Positions 55,042-64,000 are shown, numbered from the stretch's first letter. The stretch is 64,000 nt of DNA from Alteromonas oceanisediminis (GCF_018474025.1 NZ_JAHCTA010000010.1:1-64000), one strand, 5' to 3'. Notes: generated by a model not told the origin, from the letters alone. Program-made: numbers and translations.

Positions 55042-56565
55042 TTATTGCGTTGGGTCGCGCTCAGGGTCGAGGTGATAGTCGTAACGCATTTGGAAAGGAA
55101 TTAAAATACGCGACATATCATCAGGGCGCGGCATCTGACCAGACCATTCGAAATATTGATTTTTCATTTGCTCTGCGATGTCCGGGAAGGCCTCAATCAT
55201 ATTATTCGCTTCGGGATCGTTTGCATACATGTCAAAAAGATAGTCATTCCACCCGGCTTCTAGGTACTTCCAACGACCTTGCCTTATAGCTCTTTGATTT
55301 TGGAAGCGAAAGAACATGGGGCGTTCATTGAGATATTCTCTATCGCCGCTAATTGCCGGTCGCAAGTCGATGCCGTCTAGGTCATCTATTTCACCACCGA
55401 CTAGTTTCAGCGCTGTCGCAACGGCATCTAAACTCAGTACAGGTTCATCGATAACAATACCACTAGCATTAAAACGCGGATAATGGATGATGTATGGCAC
55501 TTTTATTCCGCCTTCCATCAGCATGCCTTTCTCGCCGCGTAGGGGATCATTTCTCGATCCATTCCAACTGCTTCGACTATCTAAAGGCACATCAGCCCTG
55601 TCTGTATCTAAGGGTGCACCGTTATCACTCATAAACACTATCAGTGTATTCTCAAAAATATCGTGCTCTTTTAGAGCTTGGATAACTTTGCCTACACCAT
55701 TGTCAATGCCCAGCATGGTAGCGAGGGCATATTTTCGTCGTATAGGCATATCGTCGGGAAACTGATCTAGCAATTCTTGGGTCGCTTCAATGGGAACGTG
55801 CGGACCGTAATGCGCCACGTGCAAGAAGAAGGGTTTTTCATGATGGCTATTGATAAAGCCCACCGCAGCATCCGATATAACGTCAATACGATAGTTGTCT
55901 ATTTCAACCCATCCAGATGCTTTCTCAGTGCCGTTTCGCTGCATGTTAGTCCAATAATACTTGTAATAACCGTCAAATACATAGTCAAACCCCCGTGACT
56001 CAGGCATAAACGGCATTTTGAGCTCAAGTGGCACTTGATTGATGTCTATTCTGTCGCCAGGAAAGTAGCTTTCAAGATTTTGTGATAACCATTCAGTCAT
56101 GTTTCCCTGCAACTCAAGATGCCACTTACCCATCATACCGGTAGTGTAGCCAAGGCTTTTGAATCGATCGGCAAGAGTATCGGTATCAACGGATAATGGA
56201 CCAAACTTATTCTCACCGTAACCTATACGCTGCTGATAGCGTCCGGTAATTAATGCGGCTCGGGATGGGCTGCACTGAGGAGAGGTAACATAACCATTGG
56301 TAAACAAGACACCATCATTCGCTAGGCTGTCGATATTTGGAGTGCGAATATCGTTTCGTTGATTATGAATGCCGATATCAGCATAACCCTGATCGTCGGT
56401 AAAAAACACGATAACATTCGTAGGTTTTGCCGGCTCAGGTGGGGGCGCTGGCGCAACCGGCTTGGGTTGGGATGGCACATTAACTTCCTGTACATCGTCC
56501 GAACAAGCAGCAAGTATACTTACCGTAAAAACCAAAATTAATCCTTTAATCACAGCACCTATCAC
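55042..56565 (-). CDS. Lipoprotein sulfatase (arylsulfatase family)
   Basis: The 507-residue protein starts with a lipoprotein signal (lipobox LAAC, Cys21), a proline-rich linker (31-48) and the S1 sulfatase domain. FFTDDQGYADIG gives the metal-binding Asp pair; SPQCSPSRAALITGRY gives the Cys98-Ser-Pro-Ser-Arg motif converted to formylglycine; GMMGKWHLE, MSDNGAPLD and GEKGMLMEGGIKVPYI follow. It probably acts at the outer membrane on sulfated polysaccharide, common in marine algae. A formylglycine-generating enzyme is not nearby. Confidence 0.93.
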   Translation of the reverse strand: MIGAVIKGLILVFTVSILAACSDDVQEVNVPSQPKPVAPAPPPEPAKPTNVIVFFTDDQGYADIGIHNQRNDIRTPNIDSLANDGVLFTNGYVTSPQCSPSRAALITGRYQQRIGYGENKFGPLSVDTDTLADRFKSLGYTTGMMGKWHLELQGNMTEWLSQNLESYFPGDRIDINQVPLELKMPFMPESRGFDYVFDGYYKYYWTNMQRNGTEKASGWVEIDNYRIDVISDAAVGFINSHHEKPFFLHVAHYGPHVPIEATQELLDQFPDDMPIRRKYALATMLGIDNGVGKVIQALKEHDIFENTLIVFMSDNGAPLDTDRADVPLDSRSSWNGSRNDPLRGEKGMLMEGGIKVPYIIHYPRFNASGIVIDEPVLSLDAVATALKLVGGEIDDLDGIDLRPAISGDREYLNERPMFFRFQNQRAIRQGRWKYLEAGWNDYLFDMYANDPEANNMIEAFPDIAEQMKNQYFEWSGQMPRPDDMSRILIPFQMRYDYHLDPERDPTQ

Positions 56566-56990
56566 AATTTAATCCAAGATATATTTTTGATGTTGGAGTG
56601 TATGCTAGTGCTCTCGTGCTTGCAATATGTCCCTATGTTTATCCAATTTTGTTAGCTATCAACCTTACAGTAGAGAACCAAGCAGAACTGACTACTGCAA
56701 ACAATGTAAGCTGATTGTGAGTTTGGCTTAGGCGCTGGCTTTTGTTCATTTTGAGATGAACGATTAAGCGTTCCAATTTATCTTCATAACGCAGACTGAC
56801 CGTTGATAATTAAATCTTGGTGATGAGATGACCTAAGCCCTAATAGAATGCCTTTCATTGATGGATTGGATATCCCTTAAAACCATCATCGACCAGTAAT
56901 TTAGTACAAGTCTTGCCTTATCCGCACAACCGTAGATGATTTCGGTTTTTGTGCTATGATCAGCGCTCAAGTCTTAACCGTTTTCGCGCT
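56566..56990. other. 425-bp non-coding stretch
   Basis: AT-rich sequence between the divergent sulfatase and alkyltransferase-like genes. I see no RNA gene, repeat or clear operator. Promoters for both neighbours presumably lie here. Confidence 0.5.
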
Positions 56991-57326
56991 GTGGGTAATT
57001 TCGAGAAAATCTGGCGAGTTGTCACGTTAGTTCCTTCAGGTTGCGTTGCTTCTTATGGGCAGATTGCAGACTTAGCAGGCTTGCCAGGGCGCGCCCGGTT
57101 AACCTCCAAGGCGCTGGGTAAAGCTCCGGAAAGCTTGGGACTGCCGTGGTATCGCATTGTCAGAAGTACCGGTCAAATTGCGTTTCCAGCGGGGAGTGAG
57201 CTCGCACAAACGCAGCGAGTCCGATTGATCGCTGAGGGCGTTCACGTCAATGGCAGGCAGATTTGCATGCAACGTTTTGGATGGAAACCTGAAATATCAA
57301 CGCTACTCTATGAACTTGAGTTTTAA
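56991..57326 (+). CDS. Alkyltransferase-like (ATL) protein
   Basis: The 111-residue protein (GTG 56991; an upstream TTG at 56949 is possible) has the DNA-binding domain of O6-alkylguanine-DNA alkyltransferase: FEKIWRVVTLVPSGCVASYG, then LGKAPESLGLPWYRIVRSTG. The reactive Cys of the PCHR motif is Trp here (PWYR, Trp53), the mark of ATL proteins. These bind O6-alkylguanine and hand lesions to nucleotide excision repair instead of reversing them. E. coli YbaZ is the nearest known example. Confidence 0.88.
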   Translation: MGNFEKIWRVVTLVPSGCVASYGQIADLAGLPGRARLTSKALGKAPESLGLPWYRIVRSTGQIAFPAGSELAQTQRVRLIAEGVHVNGRQICMQRFGWKPEISTLLYELEF

Positions 57327-57411
57327 TCTGTCTCCAAATGCAGCCGTTTAATCCTTGTGTCGAGTCGCGTTTTACTTTAATTTTGCTCAATGCAGTGAAG
57401 AATTATTTTAA

Positions 57412-58644
57412 ATGGCTTCTGATACCTTAGTTAAAATTAGCATCAACGACCTCAAGCCCGGTATGTATGTCGAAAAAATCGCCGAGCAAAAGGGTAATTT
57501 ACAGGTTGCTAGCCGTGGCAAAGTCACAAAACGCGCTATCGTTGCTTCATTAAAAAAACGTGGTGTGACTGCAGTCATAGTCGATACATCAAAACAATTC
57601 ATTCCAGAAGATGCGCCGCCTCCCGAACCTATCGAGCAAGCCGTACACGACATCGAAATTCCGACGCCAGAATCCAAGCCAGAGCCGGTACGCAAAAAAG
57701 TGACCTTTGACGACGAGGTGGCGATAGCCAATAAGCTGCATAAAAAAGGTAAATCGATACAGAAGCGCATGCTCAGCAATGTAGCGAAAGGTTTACCAAC
57801 AGATATTGCGGTACCAGAAGAATTCTCGAAGAATTTGGTCGGCTCCATCGACAGAAACCCAAATGCTCTCCTTTGTTTGACTAAAATACGTGAGAAAGAC
57901 GATTATTTGCTAGAGCATTCACTGAATGTCGCGATTCTTCTCGCCAACTTCGCGCAGTATATTGGGTTGAAAGAGGAAATCGTGCAAGAGCTTGCATTGT
58001 CAGGTTTTCTGCATGACATTGGCAAGATCAAAATCCCCGATAAGATTTTGCATAAACCTGGCCGCCTAACCGATCAGGAAATGAATGTGATGCGCGATCA
58101 TGTGGTCTTTGGCATTGAAGCATTGCGAGAAATGGATATACCGGAACGTATGATCCGTACTGTTGGCGAGCACCATGAGCGCCTCGATGGCTTTGGCTAT
58201 CCGGAAGGTAAACGCGATGACGAAATCAGCTTTTACGGTCGCATGATATCCATTGTTGATGTTTACGATGCGTTAACCGCCGATCGTGTTTACAAGGCAG
58301 GAATGCCGAGTCAAAAAGCGCTCCAGATTCTACTTAAAGATACACCCGATAAATACGACAGGGAATTGGTGCAAAAATTTATTAAGTGCATTGGCATCTA
58401 TCCAGTCGGCAGTTTGGTCAAACTCAATGACGAGACGATAGCGATGGTGGTTAAGCATAATGAGGACTCCCCGCTAAAGCCTGTAGTGAAGGTATTTTAC
58501 TCACTGAAAGGAAATCATTATGTCGCACCACAAGACATCAATCTAGCCGCCAAGACAGCGAAAGTCAGTGTTGAGAAGGCAGTGCTTGCGAGCGATTACA
58601 AAATCGACTTCAACGCTTTCTTTGAAGAAAAAATCGCTATTTAA
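57412..58644 (+). CDS. HD-GYP-type cyclic-di-GMP phosphodiesterase
   Basis: The 410-residue protein has an N-terminal DUF3391 domain (VKISINDLKPGMYVEKI) and an HD-GYP domain. Its motifs are LLEHSLNVAILLANFAQYIG, GFLHDIGKIKIPDKIL (HD pair), RDHVVFGIEAL, GEHHERLDGFGYPEGK (HHExxDGxGYP) and IVDVYDALTADRVYK. Such proteins hydrolyse c-di-GMP to GMP and affect biofilm and motility. There is no membrane helix, so it is cytoplasmic. The last bases overlap the convergent HTH gene. Confidence 0.93.
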   Translation: MASDTLVKISINDLKPGMYVEKIAEQKGNLQVASRGKVTKRAIVASLKKRGVTAVIVDTSKQFIPEDAPPPEPIEQAVHDIEIPTPESKPEPVRKKVTFDDEVAIANKLHKKGKSIQKRMLSNVAKGLPTDIAVPEEFSKNLVGSIDRNPNALLCLTKIREKDDYLLEHSLNVAILLANFAQYIGLKEEIVQELALSGFLHDIGKIKIPDKILHKPGRLTDQEMNVMRDHVVFGIEALREMDIPERMIRTVGEHHERLDGFGYPEGKRDDEISFYGRMISIVDVYDALTADRVYKAGMPSQKALQILLKDTPDKYDRELVQKFIKCIGIYPVGSLVKLNDETIAMVVKHNEDSPLKPVVKVFYSLKGNHYVAPQDINLAAKTAKVSVEKAVLASDYKIDFNAFFEEKIAI

Positions 58645-58972
58645 GCTGCCCTGCGAGTAGCTTCTCCACGTGAGAATCCGAGCACGGAACCAAACCGAGC
58701 TTGAGTCCGAAGATTTCGAATGCCTTGTTGACCGTCTCTTCATTGAGACCGCCGTAATCGTTCTCCAAATCAGTAAGTGAGCGCCTACTAATCCTACTCA
58801 GTTTACAAAAATCCTGTTGATTCATTTTCAAAACGTTCTTTCGCAGGTCACGTAATATTTCTCCCCTCGTTCGACTCCCACGGAGTAAATCGGCGATGGC
58901 CTCAAACAAGATCTGCTCTTTATTGTCAGTGGATTTTTGTCGCTGGATTGACTGAGTTCGGCGCGGTCTCAT
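58637..58972 (-). CDS. XRE-type HTH protein, HipB-like partner
   Basis: The 111-residue protein is basic at its N terminus (RPRRTQSIQRQKS) and has a Cro/CI helix-turn-helix at about 50-105 (RKNVLKMNQQDFCKLSRISR, SLTDLENDYG). The pattern fits HipB-type antitoxins or regulators. Its start overlaps the stop of the HipA-like gene by four bases, but it is downstream of that gene, the reverse of the usual hipBA order. Confidence 0.8.
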   Translation of the reverse strand: MRPRRTQSIQRQKSTDNKEQILFEAIADLLRGSRTRGEILRDLRKNVLKMNQQDFCKLSRISRRSLTDLENDYGGLNEETVNKAFEIFGLKLGLVPCSDSHVEKLLAGQLK

Positions 58973-60174
58973 AGCAATAAACCCTGCCGAGCGAGGCGAT
59001 GTGAAACTTTATGTAAGCCCATCCGTTGGATGATTGTCTCGGCGTCGCTGCCCAAACGCGCAAGCAGGCCGCCTGGTAGTGCGCTGAGGCAGTCGGCAAC
59101 CTCACTGAGCGTGTAAAGCAGTTCATGTGGATCGAGCAACATGGACAATTCGTTGGCGAGATGTGCATAGTCGAGAACAAAACATTTTTCAAAGTCATTG
59201 TAATCCCGAGTTTTCAGAGAGCCCACCAATGGCGGTATAAGACTGAAACCCTGTTCGCTTCGATTCAGCAAGACGCACTCACTGGAGAAGGGTACCTCCA
59301 ATACATTGCAAATCAGGCGGTGTGTCAACAATTGCGTTAGAAACGTACTCACTGGAAAGTGACCAGATTTCATCAGTTTGTTAGTACTCACAAATTCAAT
59401 AATATCCGATGCAAGAACGGAATCATTTCGATAGTGAAAACCCAACGATGCCAGTGAATCGACAGCAACAAGCGTGCTTTTTTCGCCATCGTTTACGTCG
59501 GGGCGCGCTAAAACAAGTTCAGCGGGCAGGTGCGACGGCAGATCATACGCGCTTCGGTTGGCGAAAACGTCTGAAATAAATCGGTTCAGTGCAACTAACC
59601 CCAATTGAAGTTTTCGGGTTTCATGTCGTGATGCGCTGCGTGGCTGCAACCCCAGCTGGGGGATCATTATTGGTGTTAATTGAGTCTGTTCAACAAAAGC
59701 CGCTGATGTTGGAAAGAGTTCATACCCGTCGGTTGCGCCCAATAGCCAATCGATTGACGTGTTGCGGTGCGCGTACCGAGCGAGCGACGAGTTCGGTGAA
59801 GGGTTATGCAATGCATCCCATACGTCGTCAAGAGTCATGCCAATCGGATTTTGCATCTCTTCATCAGCGACACTATCCATTTGATGACGCCAGCGCTGAT
59901 TGCCCAATTGGTTGTCGCAGCCGGGAAGGCTATCTTCCACATTGCCCATGTCGTTCAACCATCCAGTCAAGCTGGCACCTTCATACCGTTCCATCAAATG
60001 AACCGGAAGCGTTGAGTGGACCGCTGCCGCTAACCGTTGCGCAGATGAGGTGAACCTCTGGTGGCTTTCGATAACATAATTTTGGTCATACTCGAAAGCC
60101 AGTGAACCTGCCTTTTCAACGAGGTGCCCAGCCGTGTGCCAGTCACCGTTTAATTGAATATCAATCGCGAACAT
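58969..60174 (-). CDS. Degenerate HipA-like protein
   Basis: From ATG 60174 (an ATG at 60219 is also in frame) the protein has 401 residues. The N terminus resembles the HipA N-domain (IDIQLNGDWHTAGHLV, SLAFEYDQNYV). A segment IDWLLGATDGYELFP matches the catalytic loop WLIGATDGHAKNF of E. coli HipA, keeping the Asp (149) but losing the downstream His, Lys and Asn. The second metal-binding Asp (PFYD) is replaced (PIMI), and the P-loop region is missing. The remaining 230 residues match nothing I know. HipA phosphorylates GltX; this protein probably cannot act as a normal kinase. Confidence 0.7.
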   Translation of the reverse strand: MFAIDIQLNGDWHTAGHLVEKAGSLAFEYDQNYVIESHQRFTSSAQRLAAAVHSTLPVHLMERYEGASLTGWLNDMGNVEDSLPGCDNQLGNQRWRHQMDSVADEEMQNPIGMTLDDVWDALHNPSPNSSLARYAHRNTSIDWLLGATDGYELFPTSAAFVEQTQLTPIMIPQLGLQPRSASRHETRKLQLGLVALNRFISDVFANRSAYDLPSHLPAELVLARPDVNDGEKSTLVAVDSLASLGFHYRNDSVLASDIIEFVSTNKLMKSGHFPVSTFLTQLLTHRLICNVLEVPFSSECVLLNRSEQGFSLIPPLVGSLKTRDYNDFEKCFVLDYAHLANELSMLLDPHELLYTLSEVADCLSALPGGLLARLGSDAETIIQRMGLHKVSHRLARQGLLL

Positions 60175-60246
60175 AGTTTTAAACCGCGCGTTTTTACGCT
60201 CATTATAAAACCATAACATATGTAATGAGCAATAAAACGCGCAAAT

Positions 60247-60507
60247 TTAACCGAGAAAATACGGTATCGTTTTGAATTGGGCGCCCGGAGTAAGAACGTT
60301 TACGTGCGAAATGTCATCCAGCAATAGTCGATACTCACGTGTCGGCGTTTTGAAAATGACGGTTTCTTTTCGATCAATTGGTTTCATATCCACGGCTATT
60401 CCAAACAGCATGCCATGCGTATTGTGCGTTACCTCAAGCTGATATTTGAGCACAATGGCCGCTTCAAAATAGTCGGTAATTTGGCAGCGAAAAGGATCCA
60501 CTGACAT
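60247..60507 (-). CDS. rof: Rof-family Rho-binding antiterminator
   Basis: The 86-residue protein fits the small OB-like Rof fold: DPFRCQITDYFEAAIVLKYQ at the start, then a GIAVDMKPIDRKETVIF segment and a closing LLLDDISHVNVLTPGAQF. E. coli Rof binds the Rho hexamer and blocks termination. Similarity is by pattern rather than long identity, so a different small domain remains possible. Confidence 0.65.
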   Translation of the reverse strand: MSVDPFRCQITDYFEAAIVLKYQLEVTHNTHGMLFGIAVDMKPIDRKETVIFKTPTREYRLLLDDISHVNVLTPGAQFKTIPYFLG

Positions 60508-60546
60508 CAGAGTAATTCCGTACGAACGGTTAGGGCGTAGGCCAAA

Positions 60547-61464
60547 CTACTGGGTAAGATCACCATCTTGCTGGCTAACAGATTGTGAAAAACCGGCATG
60601 GATCGCTTCTATATCCATCGCATCAAACTGGTATTGCGCATGACAATACTGGCAATCCATCGAAATGCAGCCCTCTTCCGCGACGATGTCGAGTAATTCC
60701 TGTTTATCGATATTTTGCAGTGCTTGCGCGCTTCGTTCTTTCGAGCAACTGCAACTGAACACCACGTCATGCGGTGCGTAAAGTGTGACATCGTACTCGT
60801 GGTACAGACGATGCAGTAATGTCTTTGCATCCAGACTAAATAACTCATCGGCGGTCATTGTGTCAGTTAATATCGCTAAATCATTGAAGGCGTGATTTTG
60901 GGTAGCGTCAGAAGCGGCGCTCGACTCAGGAAGGATCTGCAACAATAAGCCACCTGCCCTTTTAGTCGCGTCCTCGGTAGAGGTTAGCAGCTGTACGCGA
61001 GTCGCCAATTGTTCAGACTGCGTAAAATAGTCTTCCAAACATGCCGCCAGCGTTGACTCAGTTAATCCGACCAGCCCTTGATATCGCTCGCCTTTTGCGG
61101 GGGTAATGGTAATTGCCATGACACCTTTAATAAATAAGTCACTGAATGGAATGGCGTCGTGTTGAGTGTCGTCTGTCAGCGAGTCATCATAGCGAGCCAC
61201 GCCACGTACCTTTTGGTCATGGGTAGCATCTACCACCGCATATTTAATCGCTCCTTCGCTTTGAATTTGCAGGCTTACTTCGCCTTTAAATTTCAACGTA
61301 GCAGTGAGCAGCGTTGCTGCTGCCAGCATTTCACCTAACAAACGCTGCACCGGTTGAGGATAGTCTTGTGTGGCAAGTATTTGAGTGAAACTGTCATCAA
61401 GTTGCACAAGTTCACCACGAACGTGGTGGTCCGCAAATAAATAGCGTTGTAATTGGTCTGTCAT
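60547..61464 (-). CDS. hslO: Redox-regulated chaperone Hsp33
   Basis: The 305-residue protein has the Hsp33 N-domain (QRYLFADHHVRGELVQLDDS, later VMAITITPAKGERYQGLV). The C-terminal zinc switch carries two Cys pairs, CSC in VVFSCSCSKER and CQYC in MDCQYCHAQYQF. Oxidation of these Cys releases zinc and activates holdase activity under oxidative or heat stress. It lies 18 bp after hslR, the same pairing as in E. coli. Confidence 0.97.
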   Translation of the reverse strand: MTDQLQRYLFADHHVRGELVQLDDSFTQILATQDYPQPVQRLLGEMLAAATLLTATLKFKGEVSLQIQSEGAIKYAVVDATHDQKVRGVARYDDSLTDDTQHDAIPFSDLFIKGVMAITITPAKGERYQGLVGLTESTLAACLEDYFTQSEQLATRVQLLTSTEDATKRAGGLLLQILPESSAASDATQNHAFNDLAILTDTMTADELFSLDAKTLLHRLYHEYDVTLYAPHDVVFSCSCSKERSAQALQNIDKQELLDIVAEEGCISMDCQYCHAQYQFDAMDIEAIHAGFSQSVSQQDGDLTQ

Positions 61465-61482
61465 AACGTTGGATCTCGTTGA

Positions 61483-61887
61483 TTAATCGTCATTGTGTCG
61501 CGGCTGCTTCATTCGAATTAATTGACGCCGCTGCTTTTTGTCAGGTCGGTGGTCCGGATGAGGGTTGTGAAATGCATTCGCTTTGCGCGCCTCAGCATTT
61601 TGCTGGCGCTTAAGCATACTCGCTGGCGTTTCCCGATACATTTGTTGGGCCAGCGGCGCAGCTCTGCGTTTATCAAACAGTTCAATCACTTCTATGTCGC
61701 GCACATCATAACCACTGGGCACGCACACTCGTGCTCCCAACTCGACGGTCTTCCCCGGCTTGCTTCGCTGACCATTGTACTGAACTTTACCCGCCTGCAC
61801 AGCTTCTCTGGCCAGCGCGCGTGTTTTAAAAAAGCGCGCAGCCCATAGCCATTTGTCTAACCGAATTGCTTGTTTTACTTCGTCCAT
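61483..61887 (-). CDS. hslR: Ribosome-associated heat-shock protein Hsp15
   Basis: The 134-residue protein has an S4 RNA-binding domain (IRLDKWLWAARFFKTRALAR, VQYNGQRSKPGKTVELG) and a basic tail ending in KQRRQLIRMKQPRHNDD. Hsp15 binds stalled 50S subunits carrying peptidyl-tRNA. It is the first gene of an hslR-hslO operon and divergent from gspC, an arrangement also seen in Vibrio and Shewanella relatives. Confidence 0.95.
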   Translation of the reverse strand: MDEVKQAIRLDKWLWAARFFKTRALAREAVQAGKVQYNGQRSKPGKTVELGARVCVPSGYDVRDIEVIELFDKRRAAPLAQQMYRETPASMLKRQQNAEARKANAFHNPHPDHRPDKKQRRQLIRMKQPRHNDD

Positions 61888-62052
61888 AGGAAATTAATGT
61901 AGTACCGTAGGTGTCATATTTCTATCATGGTCATGCTTTACTGTTGTGACCCTCCTGCCGACTAGGCTATTATGGGGCGTGATAGTGGTTTCTCAACAAT
62001 AAGAATAAATCTGCGTTAACACGACGCTCAGCAGTGGTAATCAATACTCTTA

Positions 62053-62970
62053 ATGTCAAATTTGCAGTCAGTGACACAGTTTATCAGCCAACGACAGGCA
62101 CTCATCAATACGGTCATCGTGGTTTTGCTGGCCATCTATTTGATTGCCTACACCGCAGAGCTTACGTGGCGGATTGTTCCTGCGCCCGAAAACAGCGGCG
62201 CGGCACAGACAAGCAGCGTGAACGTAAACTCGACACAGACGTCAGCGCGCGTGAATATCGCCCGTATCAAGCAACTCAATTTGTTTGGGCAGTTTACCCC
62301 TCCTTCACAAGCGGAAACGCAAGAAACCGTTACCGATGCCCCGGAAACAAATTTGAATCTGACCCTCACTGGCGTGGTTGCCAGTAGTATCGAGAATGAG
62401 GGGGCGGCCGTCATCGAGAACCGCGGAGATCAATTAACTTACGGTATTGGCGATAAAATCGAAGGGACCAACGCAAGTCTCCGCGAAGTATTTCGCGATC
62501 GTGTTATTATTCGAAATGGGCCTCAAAACGAAACATTAATGTTGGATGGTATCGATTTTGATGAAGCCAACAAACGCAGACAGCGCCAACAAACGACCCG
62601 CCAGCCCGAGCAAAGAAACCCGCGAGAAGCTTCTCGGTTGAGCCCAGATGCCGTTGAAGCCACTCACCAGCTTCGTGACCAACCTGCGAGCTTTACCGAC
62701 TTTATCTCGGTGTCGCCAGCGCAGGCAGATGGTCAGTTGCTTGGTTATCGTTTGCAACCCGGCAAAAATCCTGCCTTATTTCAAGCTGCGGGGCTAGTGG
62801 CAGGCGATATCATCACCGAAATTAACGGCTTGAATGTGACCGATCCTCAACAGGCAACTGAGGCTCTAGGCGAACTCCGCTCGGCGGAAACACTTCAGTT
62901 AACTGTGTTGCGCGACAACGAATATCTTACCCTGTATCTGGATTTACCAGAGCCAGGCATTGACGAATAG
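62053..62970 (+). CDS. gspC: Type II secretion system protein GspC
   Basis: The 305-residue inner-membrane protein has one N-terminal helix (LINTVIVVLLAIYLIAYTAE), a periplasmic HR domain (LNLTLTGVVASSIENEGAAV, ITYGIGDKI-like strand, VFRDRVIIRNG) and a C-terminal PDZ domain (about 225-300: LGYRLQPGKNPALFQAAGLV, GDIITEINGLNV). GspC links the inner-membrane platform to the secretin GspD through the HR domain. A Gln/Arg-rich linker (about 175-195) precedes the PDZ. gspD follows 10 bp later. Confidence 0.95.
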   Translation: MSNLQSVTQFISQRQALINTVIVVLLAIYLIAYTAELTWRIVPAPENSGAAQTSSVNVNSTQTSARVNIARIKQLNLFGQFTPPSQAETQETVTDAPETNLNLTLTGVVASSIENEGAAVIENRGDQLTYGIGDKIEGTNASLREVFRDRVIIRNGPQNETLMLDGIDFDEANKRRQRQQTTRQPEQRNPREASRLSPDAVEATHQLRDQPASFTDFISVSPAQADGQLLGYRLQPGKNPALFQAAGLVAGDIITEINGLNVTDPQQATEALGELRSAETLQLTVLRDNEYLTLYLDLPEPGIDE

Positions 62971-62980
62971 GAAGATGTGT

Positions 62981-64000
62981 ATGGGCTTTTTGCGCCAACT
63001 AAAATGTAGAATCTGGGTGGTTGCGGCTGCCTCACTTGTGCTGACGTCATCCATTGGGATATCGGCCGCGGAGTATTCCCCAAATTTCAAAGATACGGAA
63101 ATCAGTGAGTTCATCAATATCGTGGGTAAAAACTTACAAAAAACCATCATCGTTGATCCCAACGTACGCGGTAAAATTTCGGTACGTAGTTACGATTTAC
63201 TCACCGAAGAACAGTACTATCAATTCTTTTTAAATGTATTACAGGTCTACGATTTTGCTGTCGTGGAAATGCCCAGTGGTATTTTAAAGGTGGTACGGTC
63301 GAAAGATGCGAAGGCGTCAAACATTCCTGTCGTTGAAGGCGCATTGATGAATGGTGATGAGTTCATCACGCGTGTTGTGCCTGTTTACAACGTGCCGGTG
63401 CGAGAGCTGGCGCCTATCCTGCGCCAACTGAATGATCAGGCCGGTGGTGGTAATGTGGTGAGCCACGATCCGTCGAACGTAATGATGTTAACGGGTCGCG
63501 CAGCCGTGGTGAATCGGCTGGTGGAAATTATAGAACGCGTTGACCGTGCCGGTGATGAAGAGGTTGAAATTGTTAAATTAAAATATGCTTCTGCCTCTGA
63601 AATGGTACGCATCATCGACAGTATTAACAAATCGCAAGGCAAGCAAGCAGGCACGGGCGCCAAGTCTGATCCGCGTGTTGTTGCCGATGATAGAACCAAC
63701 AGTGTCATCGTCAGCGGTGATGTAAAAGCACGTCAGCGGTTGATCAACTTGATCACCCGGATGGATCAGGAGCTTGAGAGCAATGGTAATACACGCGTAC
63801 TGTTTTTAAACTACGCAAAAGCTGAAGATCTGGTGAAAGTGCTGCAGGGCGTGAGCGCAAGTATTCAGGCTGAGGAACAAGGAAGCGGTAATACCAGCCG
63901 TAGGGGCGGGGCAGATCGCGAAGTGAGTATTGACTCACATGAAGACTCAAATGCGTTAGTGATTACCGCTGAACCAGACATGATGCGCTCACTCGAAGAA
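62981..64000 (+). CDS. gspD: Type II secretion secretin GspD (5' part)
   Basis: 340 codons are visible before the window ends. ATG 62981 is chosen because AGGAAG ends six bases before it; ATG 62975 is in frame. A signal peptide (WVVAAASLVLTSSIGISAAE) is followed by the N0 domain (YSPNFKDTEISEFINIVGKN, VDPNVRGKISVRS) and N1-N3 repeats (VVPVYNVPVRELAPILRQL, VEIVKLKYASASEMVRIIDS, TRVLFLNYAKAEDLVKVLQG). The outer-membrane barrel lies beyond the window. It forms the channel for folded exoproteins, perhaps including the GH5 enzyme. Confidence 0.96.
   Translation, partial: MGFLRQLKCRIWVVAAASLVLTSSIGISAAEYSPNFKDTEISEFINIVGKNLQKTIIVDPNVRGKISVRSYDLLTEEQYYQFFLNVLQVYDFAVVEMPSGILKVVRSKDAKASNIPVVEGALMNGDEFITRVVPVYNVPVRELAPILRQLNDQAGGGNVVSHDPSNVMMLTGRAAVVNRLVEIIERVDRAGDEEVEIVKLKYASASEMVRIIDSINKSQGKQAGTGAKSDPRVVADDRTNSVIVSGDVKARQRLINLITRMDQELESNGNTRVLFLNYAKAEDLVKVLQGVSASIQAEEQGSGNTSRRGGADREVSIDSHEDSNALVITAEPDMMRSLEE

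Noticed and set aside
55042-55289. Plus-strand frame of 124 codons overlapping the sulfatase
   Set aside because: It lies on the complement of a clear sulfatase C-terminal region and has no support of its own.

Overview
The window looks like a chromosome segment of a free-living, probably marine gammaproteobacterium. This rests on gene content: hslR-hslO beside a type II secretion gspC-gspD cluster, rlmE, fdxA, yebG behind a LexA box, xylR/xylBA, tyrosine catabolism genes, a tricorn-type protease, a GH5 glycosidase, a sulfatase, and several cyclic-di-GMP and two-component genes. The exact genus cannot be told from what is visible.

Region 1 (1-18088) is the cargo side of a Tn7-like transposon. 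It opens inside an IS66-family insertion sequence (1-1828) whose transposase has a frameshift. That IS has landed in tnsE: the tnsE reading frame resumes at the first base after the IS end. The element closes at 18088 with a recognisable Tn7-type end, carrying terminal TGTGGGAG (on the minus strand) and three TnsB-like 19-bp sites at 17940, 17994 and 18062. Between tnsE and that end lies a one-directional defence island. It contains a WYL-domain regulator; an EcoR124I-like type IC restriction-modification operon (hsdM, hsdS with three TAEL repeats, a PrrC-type anticodon nuclease, a RhuM-family protein, hsdR); a two-gene module of a GHKL-type ATPase and a STAS-like/winged-helix protein; and a CBASS operon (57-residue protein, YdjM-like membrane protein, HNH-SAVED effector, CD-NTase, stand-alone E2-like protein). 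A 28-bp inverted-repeat element occurs at both the STAS-like gene start and the start of the CBASS operon, which suggests that the ATPase/STAS pair regulates itself and CBASS.

Region 2 (18089-18730) is a scar next to the transposon end: two TnsB-like sites in the opposite orientation, a strong terminator, a 60-codon hsdM tail and an internally deleted IS481-type transposase.

Region 3 (18734-64000) is mostly chromosomal housekeeping and metabolism. It runs through small membrane proteins, RNA methyltransferases, ferredoxin, the YlqF GTPase, a YceI/cytochrome b561/YceI operon, NDH-2, a large PilZ protein, GH5 glycosidase and xylose genes with a clear XylR-type operator. It continues with tricorn protease, SemiSWEET, a soluble CZB chemoreceptor, kinase and response regulator, a hydrolase behind a MerR-type promoter with a beheaded merR, a MarR-controlled hpd-VOC-fah operon with twin operators, a binding-protein/sensor-kinase pair, yebG/HAD around a LexA box, sulfatase, an alkyltransferase-like protein, HD-GYP, a reversed and degenerate HipA/HTH pair, Rof, Hsp33, Hsp15, and the start of the type II secretion operon.
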